From Microscilla marina ATCC 23134 (GTDB taxonomy: Bacteria > Bacteroidota > Bacteroidia > Cytophagales > Microscillaceae), in assembly GCF_000169175.1 (NCBI RefSeq), contig NZ_AAWS01000029.1, positions 1 to 64,000 of the forward strand: a stretch of 64,000 nt of DNA. The letters are read 5' to 3'. Positions within the stretch are counted from its first letter, which is position 1. Each line of letters starts with the position of its first letter. The notes below the pieces were generated by a model. The model was given only the letters and a program-made list of their open reading frames with translations. It was not told the origin of the DNA and did not search any database. Positions 1 through 8,429 of the stretch are shown one piece after another. The translations under genes were made by a program, and so were the position numbers.

Positions 1-977
1 TCCGAAAAATCACACCCCCGGATCAGTTCCTGATACAAACGTATGATCAGGTCGAGTGTGTTGATAGGGTAAGCCAAGGTTTTGCTACGGGTAATTTGCT
101 GAAAATTGTCATACTTGACCTTAAGCGTAATGGTTTGCCCAAACGACTTGGTTTTTTCCATACGTCTCATGAGTTCTTCGGCGAGTTGGTGTAGTGCTGT
201 TTCCATTTCTTCGAGACTGGCAAGGTCGTGATCGAAAGTGTTTTCGGTGCTAATAGATTTACGAATGCGGTGCGGGTTTACGCTGCGTTGATCAATGCCT
301 TGGGCAATGTTAAAATAATAATTGCCTACTTTGCCAAACTGCCGTACAAGTTTTGCCTTGTCCCATCTACGCAAGTCGGCTCCAGTAAAAATACCCAATT
401 GTTGCATTTTTTTGGCGGTAACTTTGCCTATGCCGTGAAACTTTTTGATGGGCAGTTTGGCTACAAAATCTGCCGCCTCTTCGGGCGAAATTAGAGTAAG
501 CCCATTGGGTTTGTCCATATCAGAAGCCACCTTTGCCAAAAACTTATTGACCGAAATGCCTGCCGATGCGGTAAGTTGAGTGGCGTCAAAAATTTTTTGT
601 TTAATCTCACGAGCTATAATGGTAGCTGAGGGCATGCCTACTTTGTTTTTGGTAACGTCAAGGTAAGCTTCATCCAACGAAAGCGGCTCGACCAAATCGG
701 TATACTCGTGAAAAATTTCCCTGATTTGTTGTGACACCTCCTTGTATACGTCGAACCGAGGGCGTACAAAAATAATATGTGGGCATTTTTGGTAGGCAAG
801 CCGCGACGACATGGCCGAGTATACTCCAAACTTGCGGGCTTCGTAACTTGCCGCTGCCACTACTCCCCGTTCACGGCTACCACCTACTGCCAGAGGCTTG
901 CCTTGGTACTGAGGGTGGTCGCGTTGCTCTACCGAAGCATAAAACGCATCCATATCTATATGGATTATTTTCTGCAT
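1..977 (-). CDS. dinB: DNA polymerase IV (Y family), 3' end outside the window
   Basis: Translesion DNA polymerase of the Y family, which copies past damaged bases in the cytoplasm. Translating the minus strand from the ATG at 977-975 gives an uninterrupted frame to the window edge (about 325 residues). It begins MQKIIHIDMDAFYASVEQRD, the classic DinB start with the first catalytic aspartate. It continues with the palm motif LSLDEAYLDVT, holding the second metal-binding Asp/Glu pair, then the SAGISVNKFLAKVASD segment and a helix-hairpin-helix region around KKFHGIGKVTAKKMQQLG. The little-finger domain has started before the frame leaves the window. The family is about 350-410 residues, so only the C-terminal tail is missing. 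It stands alone upstream of, and in the same direction as, no close partner. The identification is firm. Confidence 0.95.
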   Translation of the reverse strand, partial: MQKIIHIDMDAFYASVEQRDHPQYQGKPLAVGGSRERGVVAAASYEARKFGVYSAMSSRLAYQKCPHIIFVRPRFDVYKEVSQQIREIFHEYTDLVEPLSLDEAYLDVTKNKVGMPSATIIAREIKQKIFDATQLTASAGISVNKFLAKVASDMDKPNGLTLISPEEAADFVAKLPIKKFHGIGKVTAKKMQQLGIFTGADLRRWDKAKLVRQFGKVGNYYFNIAQGIDQRSVNPHRIRKSISTENTFDHDLASLEEMETALHQLAEELMRRMEKTKSFGQTITLKVKYDNFQQITRSKTLAYPINTLDLIIRLYQELIRGCDFS

Positions 978-1014
978 GAGTGTGTATACAATAACTTTTG
1001 GTGATGTATAATAC

Positions 1015-1374
1015 TTACTGAGAGCCCATAGTGTCAGGCAGGACAAATTGCCCGTTGGCATCGGTGTTGAAGTCAAAAACCTGGCGTACAGCATTTAGGT
1101 TGAGCGAGCCATATAAGTGAGGAAAAAGCTCGGTGCCTCCAGTGGTATTCTCATATACGAGGCGAGCATCAAGTTTGGCTACAATGATTTGTAGCAACTT
1201 TAAGTTACTTTGTCCTTTAAAAAACAGTTGGGCACTCCCCGTTACTTGCTCTAGTTTTGAGCAATGAATAAAACCTTCAGTGTTGATAGACGCGGGAGCA
1301 TACATACCAACTTGCTCGGCTTGCGCCCATTCGGTGGTGGGTACAATGTGGTAAATATATGGGATATCAGTCAT
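1015..1374 (-). CDS. DUF952 family protein
   Basis: Small cytoplasmic protein (119 residues) of the DUF952 family, whose biochemical function is not established. The frame opens at 1440, but I prefer the ATG at 1374-1372. The encoded start MTDIPYIYHIVPTTEW matches how this family begins (IYHI followed by W), whereas the preceding 22 residues look like translated leader. Other family-like features are GFIHCSKLEQV, the central LDARLVYEN strand and FPHLYGSLNLNAV near the end. It lies between dinB and a terminator hairpin behind lepB, so it is probably transcribed alone or together with dinB on the minus strand. I infer the family by pattern recognition only; no substrate can be named. Confidence 0.8.
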   Translation of the reverse strand: MTDIPYIYHIVPTTEWAQAEQVGMYAPASINTEGFIHCSKLEQVTGSAQLFFKGQSNLKLLQIIVAKLDARLVYENTTGGTELFPHLYGSLNLNAVRQVFDFNTDANGQFVLPDTMGSQ

Positions 1375-1511
1375 ATAGAACGAGTTTTTGATGAGTAGAA
1401 CAACTTCCTGTAATTTGGGTAAAAAGCCTTTTTTTAGCAAGTTTTTATCAGGTGTCTTTTAGTTTTAGCTACTTTGGTTTTGCTTGGCCCAAGGTTTTGT
1501 TGATAAAAAAC

Positions 1512-1549
1512 AAAAAGCCTAACAAGTAATGCTACTTATTAGGCTTTTT
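1512..1549 (-). terminator. Intrinsic terminator behind the first lepB
   Basis: Near-perfect inverted repeat AAAAAGCCTAACAAGTA / TACTTATTAGGCTTTTT with a 4-nt loop. Read on the minus strand it lies 20 bases after the lepB stop codon and ends in a T run. The A and T runs on both sides could let it work in either direction. Confidence 0.8.
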
Positions 1550-1568
1550 ATATTGGTGGCAGGAGTTA

Positions 1569-2747
1569 CTAATCAATGCTTTTGAACATTCTGTTCCAGC
1601 GAACTTTACCACTAAATAATCCTTTGTTGGGGTTCAGCGATAACCAAGTAAACCAAGCCTTGCCCACAACGTGGTCTCTGGGCACAAAACCCCAATAACG
1701 TGAATCTTGCGAGTTGTGGCGATTGTCACCCATCATAAAGTAATAATCTTGCACAAAAGTATACGTTTTGATTTCTTTGCCATCAATGGTGATTTTGCTG
1801 AAATCGTTGGCCACTTCTACTTTGTTGTGGTATTCATACTCTTTAATTACAGGTCCGTACTTGATAATATTTTCTTTGGTCATTTCTATCTTCATGCCTT
1901 CTTTGGGTAAAGTCAAAGGACCGAAATAGTCTTGGTTCCAGGGATTTTGTTTATAGTTATACTGCCCACCCTTGCGCATGTTTTGGTCTCGCCAGTAACT
2001 GTTGGGGTAAATCTCTGCTGCAAACTCATTTTTTTCTCTGGCAAGTATCTGCATGGAGAGTGCAGCAGGCCCTAGTTGTTGTTTTAACAGCTTGATATTT
2101 TGAGGAGTAGTAAAAATCTGGTAAATGAATTTGTTATCGTTGGTAGGTGTTACATAATAACTGTTATTTCTATAAATATCCAGTTTGTCGAGTACTTTTT
2201 GTGAAATACTCATGCTTGAAACCAATCTGTACAAAAACTGAAGCTTTTCAGGATCTTTTGCTTTTTTACCGTTGATATATAATTGAGTATTTTTTACTTC
2301 CAGTTTGTCGCCGGGTATTCCTACACATCGTTTAATGTAGTTTACCTTCATGTCTACCGGGCTTTTGGTAGTATCAGCAGGCCAGTTAAAAACCACCACA
2401 TCATTGTTTTTTACATCACTAAACCCCGGAATGCGTCGGATAGGCAACTGAATCCAGTCGAGGTAAGAGGGAATATTGGTACCCCATATTTTGTTATCAG
2501 TCAGTGGCATGTGCAACAATGTTTTGGGGGTACGTGCCCCATAATGAAGCTTGCTCACAAATAAAAAGTCACCTACCATTTGGGTTCCTTCCATAGAAGG
2601 AGTAGGGATAGTATAAGCCGACATGATCAACCAACGGATAAGAGTAGCCGCTACTACCGCAAATACGATAGAGTCAATCCACTCTCTGGCTTTACTTTTT
2701 TTCTTTTTATTTTCCTTGTCCTTTTTTTTCCAAAATTTCAAACGCAT
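1569..2747 (-). CDS. lepB: Signal peptidase I (first of two paralogs)
   Basis: Membrane-bound serine protease that removes signal peptides from exported proteins on the periplasmic side of the inner membrane. The 392 residues begin with a strongly basic tail (1-22), followed by one transmembrane segment (about 25-43) and the catalytic motif IPTPSMEG with nucleophile Ser51. Box D NYIKRCVGIPGDKLEV supplies the general-base Lys139, and MMGDNRHNSQDSRYWG is box E near residue 340. It is longer than the E. coli enzyme because of an insert between boxes D and E (about 150-290), the usual Bacteroidota form. A close paralog lies at 4022-5233, and a PadR-M23 pair sits between the two. Both catalytic residues are present, so I expect an active enzyme. 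Confidence 0.95.
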   Translation of the reverse strand: MRLKFWKKKDKENKKKKSKAREWIDSIVFAVVAATLIRWLIMSAYTIPTPSMEGTQMVGDFLFVSKLHYGARTPKTLLHMPLTDNKIWGTNIPSYLDWIQLPIRRIPGFSDVKNNDVVVFNWPADTTKSPVDMKVNYIKRCVGIPGDKLEVKNTQLYINGKKAKDPEKLQFLYRLVSSMSISQKVLDKLDIYRNNSYYVTPTNDNKFIYQIFTTPQNIKLLKQQLGPAALSMQILAREKNEFAAEIYPNSYWRDQNMRKGGQYNYKQNPWNQDYFGPLTLPKEGMKIEMTKENIIKYGPVIKEYEYHNKVEVANDFSKITIDGKEIKTYTFVQDYYFMMGDNRHNSQDSRYWGFVPRDHVVGKAWFTWLSLNPNKGLFSGKVRWNRMFKSID

Positions 2748-2831
2748 ATCTATGACTTTTTAAAACTGAGCGCAAAAATAACTGATTTTTGAAAGTAATT
2801 GCATAAACAGTTTAAATATTACATAAAAAAT

Positions 2832-2874
2832 AACAAGGCGAGCCATGAAAAGTGAATCAGAGGCTCGCCTTGTT
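2832..2874 (-). terminator. Intrinsic terminator behind the M23 peptidase gene
   Basis: Perfect 13-bp inverted repeat (AACAAGGCGAGCC / GGCTCGCCTTGTT) with a 17-nt loop. On the minus strand it lies 7 bases after the peptidase stop codon and is followed by a T-rich stretch. It separates this gene from the downstream lepB. Confidence 0.85.
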
Positions 2875-2881
2875 TTATTAT

Positions 2882-3598
2882 TTACTTACCAAAGTATTGC
2901 TGTGGATTGACCACTTTGCCGTGTTTTTTTACTTCATAATGCAGGTGAGGACCAGTAGAGAATCCGGTACTTCCGGTAAGTGCTATATTATCTCCTTTCT
3001 TTATATATTGGTTTTTTCTTACCAGTATTTTAGACAAATGCCAGTAAGTAGTAGTATACACATCGTTGTGTTGAATCACCACATAATAACCTCGACCCTG
3101 GTGAAACTTAGCTTCAATGACTTTGCCTCCGGCAGGTGCAAACACTTTAGTGCCTACGGGTACTCTGATATCAACACCTGAATGGAATCTAAGCTTGCTG
3201 CTCATAGGGTGGTGGCGTTTGCCAAAACCCGAACAAACCGGGATAGACTTAAGTAAAGGGTGGGCATTGGGGCGTTCCTGGGCTTGTACTACTACTCCAA
3301 TAAATAAAATCAAACAAGCTGCAATGGTGGCGCTCAAGTGAGTAATTCGGCGTGAAATTGAGCGTGTCTTGCGGGCTTTGAGCGTATCTTTTTGAACTTT
3401 AAGAATTCCTTCTTTGCCAAAAGCGGCAATGGTTTGGGCGTAAGCTTCTTCGAACGACAAGCGATTTTCTTGCATTTCGTGCTCTACTGCACAGCATATA
3501 TGGTCTAATAATTCTCCCTCCAAACGGTCATCGTTTAAGCCTTGTGTACGGAGGTTGTTGAGTATCCAGTTAACCTTTTCTTCAGATAAATAAAACAT
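2882..3598 (-). CDS. Membrane-anchored M23 (LytM-type) metallopeptidase with N-terminal helical domain
   Basis: Predicted peptidoglycan endopeptidase of family M23 (238 residues). Residues 1-75 form a soluble helical domain with acidic and amphipathic helices, resembling the HAAS/permease-prefix type domain often encoded beside PadR regulators. A transmembrane segment follows (about 88-104), then the M23 domain (about 120-235). All zinc and catalytic residues are visible: His139 and Asp143 in HSGVD, His187, and His218 and His220 in GPHLHYEV. The topology puts the helical domain in the cytoplasm and the peptidase in the periplasm. The gene starts 2 bases after the PadR stop codon, so the two are almost certainly co-transcribed and probably translationally coupled. 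The peptidase call is firm; the sensing role of the N-terminal domain is inference. Confidence 0.88.
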   Translation of the reverse strand: MFYLSEEKVNWILNNLRTQGLNDDRLEGELLDHICCAVEHEMQENRLSFEEAYAQTIAAFGKEGILKVQKDTLKARKTRSISRRITHLSATIAACLILFIGVVVQAQERPNAHPLLKSIPVCSGFGKRHHPMSSKLRFHSGVDIRVPVGTKVFAPAGGKVIEAKFHQGRGYYVVIQHNDVYTTTYWHLSKILVRKNQYIKKGDNIALTGSTGFSTGPHLHYEVKKHGKVVNPQQYFGK

Positions 3599-3600
3599 AA

Positions 3601-3936
3601 TTACGTTGTTGCTTTGAGTGATAGTAATGTTTGCATGGTTTCTACAAATTCTGTAAACTCTTCTACTTTTACACGGACAGTAGAAGTACCCTGTGGCGTC
3701 AATGAATAGTACTTACGTACTCGTTTGCCTATATTTACTGTTTCGGTCTGAAGCAGTCCTTCGGCTTCGAGCTTATGTAAACTGGGATATAAAGCCCCTT
3801 CGGTAATAATAATCTTGTCGTCTGACAGTTTTTTTACCTTTTGGGTAATTTCATATCCATACATCTTTTCATTTTCAGATAAAAGCTTGAGGATGATGGT
3901 TTTTAGTGTTCCTTTAAGGAGTTCTTTCGAATACAT
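3601..3936 (-). CDS. PadR-family transcriptional regulator
   Basis: Winged-helix repressor (111 residues from the preferred ATG at 3936-3934). It begins MYSKELLKGTLKTIILKLL, typical of the PadR N-terminus. The helix-turn-helix is MYGYEITQKVKKLS, the wing follows TEGALYPSLHKLEAEGLL, and KYYSLTPQGT completes the fold. The frame is open for 23 more codons upstream (to 4005), but that part is hydrophobic and unlike the family, so I treat it as leader. The gene leads a two-gene operon with the M23 peptidase. PadR/HAAS pairs are usually self-regulated, so it probably controls its own operon in response to an unknown signal. No operator could be picked out. Confidence 0.88.
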   Translation of the reverse strand: MYSKELLKGTLKTIILKLLSENEKMYGYEITQKVKKLSDDKIIITEGALYPSLHKLEAEGLLQTETVNIGKRVRKYYSLTPQGTSTVRVKVEEFTEFVETMQTLLSLKATT

Positions 3937-4021
3937 AGGGCAAAGATACATCAAAATCTTAGGTATAAACAAACGTGCTACGAAAAAATAATAGATAAGT
4001 TTCAAAAAACACTTACTTATG

Positions 4022-5233
4022 TTATATTTTTTTTAAAAAACGTCCCCATCTGAGCTTCCCTTCCAGCCAGCCTCGGTTAGGGTTCAGCGATAACCAGGTA
4101 AACCACGCTTTGCCTGAGACATGATCTTGTGGTACCAGGCCCCAGTAGCGCGAATCTATAGAGTTGTGGCGGTTGTCGCCCATCATAAAATAATAGTTCT
4201 GGCGAAAAATATATGTTTTTACGGGTTTGCCTTCAATGGTTATGCGCGAAAAATCGGGAGCTACCACCACCGCCTGGTGGTACTCATACTCTTTGATGAT
4301 GGGAGCATATTTTATAATATTTTCTTTAGTCAGGTGCACACGCATGCCCTTGGCGGGAATAACCAAGGGGCCAAAGTAGTCTATGTTCCAACGAATTTTC
4401 GTCAAAGCATACCTTTTGCCTTGTGCTTGGTGACGGGCTTTTTTATTGAGGTGCCTCCAATAGCTGTTGGGGTATATCTCGGTAGATAATGTCCCCTTGG
4501 TTGCTTTAAGCATTTTGAGCGAACGAAGCGTACTTCCTAACTGAGTTTTGAGTGCAGCCATGTTTTGGGGAGTGGCAAATATAAGGTATACATGGTGCCC
4601 ATTGTTGGTTTGGTAATGCAAGTTGCTGTTTTCGCCCCCAAAATAAACATCGTATTTGCCCAATGCACGTTTTGATACTTGTATGGTGGTTACTAATTTG
4701 TAGCGAAACTGGAGCTTGGTTGGCAACGCCGCTTTTTTACCATTGATGTATACTTCAGCGTCGTGTATTTTGAGGGTATCACCCGCAATGCCCATGCACC
4801 GTTTTATATAATTGGTGCGCATGTCTACTGGGCGGGCTATGCTGTCAGATGGAAGGTTAAACACCACTACATCGTTGTTTTTTATATGACTAAACCCTGG
4901 CAAACGATATGTAGGTAGTTGAATCCAACTGAGGTAAGAAGGTAAACTGGTACCCCAGATGGTATTATGAGTAAGGGGTAAACGTAGTGGGGTGTTGGGT
5001 GTACGTGCCCCATAATGAAGTTTACTTACAAACAAAAAATCGCCTACCATCAATGACCCTTCCATAGATGGAGTAGGGATGGTATAAGCCGACATAATAA
5101 GCCAACGAATGAGGGTCGCTGCTACTACAGCAAACACAATAGAGTTTATCCACTCTTTGGTTTTGTTCTTTTGCTTTTTTGGAGAGTCCTTTTTTTTAGC
5201 AGGGCTTGGCTTTTGCCAAAGTTTTAAACGCAT
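4022..5233 (-). CDS. lepB: Signal peptidase I (second paralog)
   Basis: Second long-form signal peptidase I (403 residues), clearly paralogous over its whole length to the one at 1569-2747. It has a basic tail (1-27), a transmembrane segment (about 30-48), IPTPSMEG with nucleophile Ser56, NYIKRCMGIAGD with general base Lys144, and MMGDNRHNSIDSRYWG near the C-terminus. The middle insert (about 155-300) is the most diverged part. That would fit a difference in substrate preference, although this is only inference. The stop codon lies about 85 bases upstream of the preferred padR start. Both copies keep all catalytic residues. Confidence 0.95.
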   Translation of the reverse strand: MRLKLWQKPSPAKKKDSPKKQKNKTKEWINSIVFAVVAATLIRWLIMSAYTIPTPSMEGSLMVGDFLFVSKLHYGARTPNTPLRLPLTHNTIWGTSLPSYLSWIQLPTYRLPGFSHIKNNDVVVFNLPSDSIARPVDMRTNYIKRCMGIAGDTLKIHDAEVYINGKKAALPTKLQFRYKLVTTIQVSKRALGKYDVYFGGENSNLHYQTNNGHHVYLIFATPQNMAALKTQLGSTLRSLKMLKATKGTLSTEIYPNSYWRHLNKKARHQAQGKRYALTKIRWNIDYFGPLVIPAKGMRVHLTKENIIKYAPIIKEYEYHQAVVVAPDFSRITIEGKPVKTYIFRQNYYFMMGDNRHNSIDSRYWGLVPQDHVSGKAWFTWLSLNPNRGWLEGKLRWGRFLKKI

Positions 5234-5475
5234 AAAATTTATTGATTATAGTTTTCCTGAGTTATACATAAAACAAAGATGCATAATTTTCTTATGTGTT
5301 TGCAAGAAACTTACGAAATAAATAATGCTTAAGTTGCCCTTGGGGCGTTTTAACTCAATAATGACCTGGATTGCTCATAAACAAAAAGAAGTGTGGGTAG
5401 TTTATTAAGTAATTGACTGTCAGTGATTAGTTAAAATTTAGTGCTGAATGCATACTCCTATAATTTATTATTTTG

Positions 5476-5483
5476 TACTTTTG
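5476..5483 (+). promoter_or_regulatory. Candidate Bacteroidota -7 promoter box
   Basis: TACTTTTG fits the TAnnTTTG -7 consensus of Bacteroidota housekeeping promoters. A transcript starting about 7 bases downstream would begin after the GTG at 5441. This supports the TTG start at 5525 for the first gene of the operon. I saw no convincing -33 box. Confidence 0.45.
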
Positions 5484-5524
5484 GTAAAATTTATTTAGGG
5501 ATATATCAAACACATTATCAAATT

Positions 5525-5917
5525 TTGGGATTATTCAATATTAACAAGCTTACCAATAATCTTGCTGACTATATCGATACCAAGGTAGAGTTGGTAAAAC
5601 TGGATACTCAAGAGCAAATTATCAAAGCGGTAATTGTAATGTTCGAATTACTCATTGTGGTGGTAATTGTAACCATAGTTATGGTATTTTTGAATCTTAC
5701 CTTGGCTTACTATCTCAACTCAGTACTGGGTGGATCCTACATTGGATTTATGATAGTAGCTGGAGTCCACTTGATGCTCTTGGCGTTGTTATGGTTAAAA
5801 AAGCGCGCCATCAGGCGTGGCTTTGAACATACCATGTATCAAATGATAACACAAACCGAAAAGAAAGACTCCAATGAAAAAGAACGAAAACAACAACCCA
5901 AACGCTTACCAGAGTGA
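5525..5917 (+). CDS. Phage-holin-superfamily-like small membrane protein
   Basis: Small inner-membrane protein (130 residues from the preferred start) resembling the widespread holin-superfamily III (Phage_holin_3_6) membrane proteins of non-phage loci. The pattern is an amphipathic helix (ADYIDTKVELVKLDTQEQI), two transmembrane segments (about 37-63 and 71-91), then a basic, charged tail. The frame is open from a GTG at 5441, but the TTG at 5525 gives the usual beginning LGLFNINKL and lies behind a candidate promoter box at 5476-5483. It is the first gene of an overlapping operon: its last 44 bases overlap the next gene. Function is unknown; nothing nearby suggests a prophage. Confidence 0.7.
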   Translation: MGLFNINKLTNNLADYIDTKVELVKLDTQEQIIKAVIVMFELLIVVVIVTIVMVFLNLTLAYYLNSVLGGSYIGFMIVAGVHLMLLALLWLKKRAIRRGFEHTMYQMITQTEKKDSNEKERKQQPKRLPE

Positions 5918-6347
5918 ATCGTCAATGCTTGCTGCTAACCCGGTAGGGGAAGTATCGCAAATGCGTGCTAGCCTGAAAGAAAAGGCAAAAGAACAAAAAG
6001 CTTTGGTCACAAATGATTTGACCAAAATAAAAAAAGATACTGGCACTGTATTACTAGCTGCCGGAACTGCTTTTGTCACTTTTCAGATAATACGTGCGCT
6101 TACTAAAAGCAAGGATGAACCAGTAGATGAGGTAGATGAGCCTGCTCCAATAATTTGTCCTCCTGTAGAAAAAAAAGAAAGTTGGGGCAAGTTAGTGCTT
6201 ATGTGGGTTGGCAGAGAAGTAGTTTCGTATGCTGCCGAAAAAGTAAGAGATGTAGCGCATGACTACGTACAGTCGCTAATCAATAAAGAAAAAAATGTCG
6301 AAGAGGATACTGCAAACACTCATTCAGAGAAGGAAACAAGGGATTAA
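5874..6347 (+). CDS. Hypothetical membrane-associated protein
   Basis: I do not recognise this 157-residue protein. Residues 1-55 are charged and probably coiled (EKAKEQKALVTNDLTKIKKD), a short hydrophobic stretch follows at about 58-75 (TVLLAAGTAFVTFQII), then an acidic linker (EPVDEVDEPAP). A second amphipathic or hydrophobic part is at about 103-122 and the tail is acidic. The layout recalls YtxH-like or apolipoprotein-like membrane-stress proteins, but the similarity is only compositional. It overlaps the holin-like gene by 44 bases and pcrB by 53 bases, each in another frame, so the three are probably translated in a coupled way. The reading frame is supported mainly by this tight packing and its sensible composition. 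Confidence 0.65.
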   Translation: MKKNENNNPNAYQSESSMLAANPVGEVSQMRASLKEKAKEQKALVTNDLTKIKKDTGTVLLAAGTAFVTFQIIRALTKSKDEPVDEVDEPAPIICPPVEKKESWGKLVLMWVGREVVSYAAEKVRDVAHDYVQSLINKEKNVEEDTANTHSEKETRD

Positions 6348-7053
6348 ATCATTTGCTTTATTGATTGATCCTGATAAATTTGATGAAAATACCGGGCAGG
6401 CTTTTTTACAAATGCCTGCCTTTACCAAAGTAGATTTTATTTTTGTGGGAGGTAGTCTCATTACTGGCGACAACTTCGGGCAAACTGTACAGTGGTTACG
6501 GCAACATGTTCAAAAACCCATCATTATTTTTCCAGGCAGCAACATGCACATCGATATGGCAGCCGATGCTATCCTCTTTTTGTCGTTGATATCGGGGCGT
6601 AACCCTGATTTTCTGATTGGACAACAAATAGTAGCGGCACCTATCCTTAAACGTAGCAACCTGGAGGTATTGCCTACTGGGTATATGTTGGTAGAGAGCG
6701 GACGACAAACTACCGTATCTTATATTAGCAATACTACTCCCATTCCTCACGACAAACCCGAAGTAGCCGCGTGTACTGCATTGGCAGGCGAAATGCTGGG
6801 CTTGCAGCTTATTTATGCCGATGGAGGTAGCGGTGCTGAGCACCCTATTAGTGCCAAAATGATCAGTATGATTAGAAAAAGCGTAGATGCACCCATTATC
6901 ATAGGTGGAGGTATCAATACTCCCGAACGCGCTCAGAAAGCCCTTCAAGCGGGGGCAGATGTAATAGTAGTGGGCAATGCTATAGAAAAAGACGCTCAGA
7001 TATTGGAAGGGATTGTAGATAAAGTGGCTGAAATGAATGAGGAGAATAATTAG
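6295..7053 (+). CDS. pcrB: Geranylgeranylglyceryl phosphate synthase family protein (PcrB/GGGPS)
   Basis: TIM-barrel prenyltransferase family (252 residues) that joins a polyprenyl diphosphate to sn-glycerol 1-phosphate, making an ether-lipid precursor. Visible family features are KSFALLIDPDKF near the N-terminus, FVGGSLITGDNF, a PTGYMLVESG segment, YADGGSGAEHPI and the phosphate-binding IIIGGGINTPERA followed by DVIVVGNAIE. These match the archaeal-type GGGPS group that also occurs in Bacteroidota. Chain length of the prenyl donor cannot be read from the sequence by eye. It is the last gene of an overlapping three-gene operon with two small membrane proteins, suggesting membrane-lipid work. 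The ATG at 6295 lies inside the preceding gene. Confidence 0.9.
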   Translation: MSKRILQTLIQRRKQGIKSFALLIDPDKFDENTGQAFLQMPAFTKVDFIFVGGSLITGDNFGQTVQWLRQHVQKPIIIFPGSNMHIDMAADAILFLSLISGRNPDFLIGQQIVAAPILKRSNLEVLPTGYMLVESGRQTTVSYISNTTPIPHDKPEVAACTALAGEMLGLQLIYADGGSGAEHPISAKMISMIRKSVDAPIIIGGGINTPERAQKALQAGADVIVVGNAIEKDAQILEGIVDKVAEMNEENN

Positions 7054-7190
7054 CGCCCGTACACCTCGGTTACTTAATTGGTATGTGAGAGAGACAAAAA
7101 ACGATAACGTTTCAGGGTTTGTGTAAACTCTATTTTAGAGTGTTGATTACCATTTAAATGAAAAAGACACTCAAAAGTGAAACGTAAAAA

Positions 7191-7221
7191 AACGGGGCAA
7201 ACTTATAAAGCTTACCCCGTT
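7191..7221 (-). terminator. Intrinsic terminator behind the C10 protease gene
   Basis: AACGGGG / CCCCGTT inverted repeat, followed on the minus strand by a T-rich run. It lies about 30 bases after the protease stop codon and may also end the convergent pcrB operon. Confidence 0.75.
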
Positions 7222-7250
7222 GTTGCTTTGGTAAAATAAATAGTAAGCGC

Positions 7251-8429
7251 TTAAGGCTTTACTCTAAATCCTGTGATTACCCCTACACGGTTGTTGAATG
7301 TACGTCCGCTTGGTTTAAAACTATTGTATAAATACCAACCATTGGTGCCATTGGTATCGTCAGGTCTGCCGTCCCAACCCCAGTTCATGTGTAAAAACAA
7401 TTCGCTGTTATCGTACTTATAGTAGCCATCACACACCCACACATGGCCAGCTCCTTCGTCGTTGTATCCTACTAGTACCGAAAGCTGTTTTTGGTCAAGT
7501 TCTTCAGTTAATTTTTTACTTACCTCAGCTGGGTCAGCCGAATAATTCATGAAACGTAAAGTGTTGGCGTCAAACCCGTAAGTATCATGAAAACGTGGGT
7601 AAGCGTAAAAACGTGCACTCGAAAAAGATCCATTATCGGTGTAATACATGTTTACATCTTCGCCAATGTCTTTCATTAGTTTGGCTATGCCTTTGATACC
7701 ATCAGACTCATTCTCTGTCAGTTTATCCTTCATTTTGGTCCAGTCATACCTGCGTCCCATAGACGTGTTTTTAGCTTCTTCGTAGCCTTCACGCCAAATG
7801 TTTCCATAATAATACCTAAGTACCTGACCTACTGCCGTGGCTACACAGCCTGTATAAGCACGTTCGCAAGGTAGGTTTTCTTTTACAGGGGTTTGAGCGT
7901 TGTAATAACAACCTTGCCCCCATTTAGAGTAAGTAAGTGCAGGCACATATTCAAAACCAGTAGTACGTGCGTTTCTTTTCAGACTAACAGCACATTCCCA
8001 TCGAGCTTTTATCTGTGCATCGGCTGGCTTACCGTTTTCACGCAATTGAGCTATAGCTTGCTTGCTTTGTTGAAACCAATCGCTTACTCCTGGTGCTTTA
8101 GTGTCTTCCAGAGTAAAACTACCTTTGTCATTAAAGGCAAGCACTGGCGACATTTTGTGTTCGGCAGATACCAACACATAGCCTTGGTTGCGCTCAAAAT
8201 TGACAAGATATACTGCTGCCAATCCGTTTACTTTTGCCGTGGTGATTGAGGCAATCTTTGCCCCACTTAAGTTGTAGTTTTGAGCAATTTTTCTTGCTTC
8301 TGTTTCCGTTACAAGATCAGCTTTTTGTGTGACATTGCCCGGCTGTACTTCGGTTTGCTTTTTTACACAACCTATTTGTAACACCAATACAAATAAAACT
8401 AAGAGCCTAAGTTGAATAGTCCTTTTCAT
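7251..8429 (-). CDS. Secreted C10 family cysteine protease (streptopain-like lipoprotein)
   Basis: Exported cysteine protease of family C10 (streptopain/SpeB type), 392 residues. A signal peptide ends in the lipobox VLQIGC (Cys21), so the protein is probably lipid-anchored in the outer membrane. Residues about 35-135 resemble the inhibitory Spi/C10 propeptide (GYVLVSAEHKMSPVLAFND). The catalytic domain has the nucleophile Cys195 in YTGCVATAVGQ and the catalytic His329 in GAGHVWVCDGY. The downstream HMNWGWDG motif is typical of the family. There is no T9SS tail. Possible roles are nutrient protein breakdown or processing of other secreted proteins. It stands alone, with its own terminator and a long empty upstream spacer. 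Confidence 0.92.
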   Translation of the reverse strand: MKRTIQLRLLVLFVLVLQIGCVKKQTEVQPGNVTQKADLVTETEARKIAQNYNLSGAKIASITTAKVNGLAAVYLVNFERNQGYVLVSAEHKMSPVLAFNDKGSFTLEDTKAPGVSDWFQQSKQAIAQLRENGKPADAQIKARWECAVSLKRNARTTGFEYVPALTYSKWGQGCYYNAQTPVKENLPCERAYTGCVATAVGQVLRYYYGNIWREGYEEAKNTSMGRRYDWTKMKDKLTENESDGIKGIAKLMKDIGEDVNMYYTDNGSFSSARFYAYPRFHDTYGFDANTLRFMNYSADPAEVSKKLTEELDQKQLSVLVGYNDEGAGHVWVCDGYYKYDNSELFLHMNWGWDGRPDDTNGTNGWYLYNSFKPSGRTFNNRVGVITGFRVKP

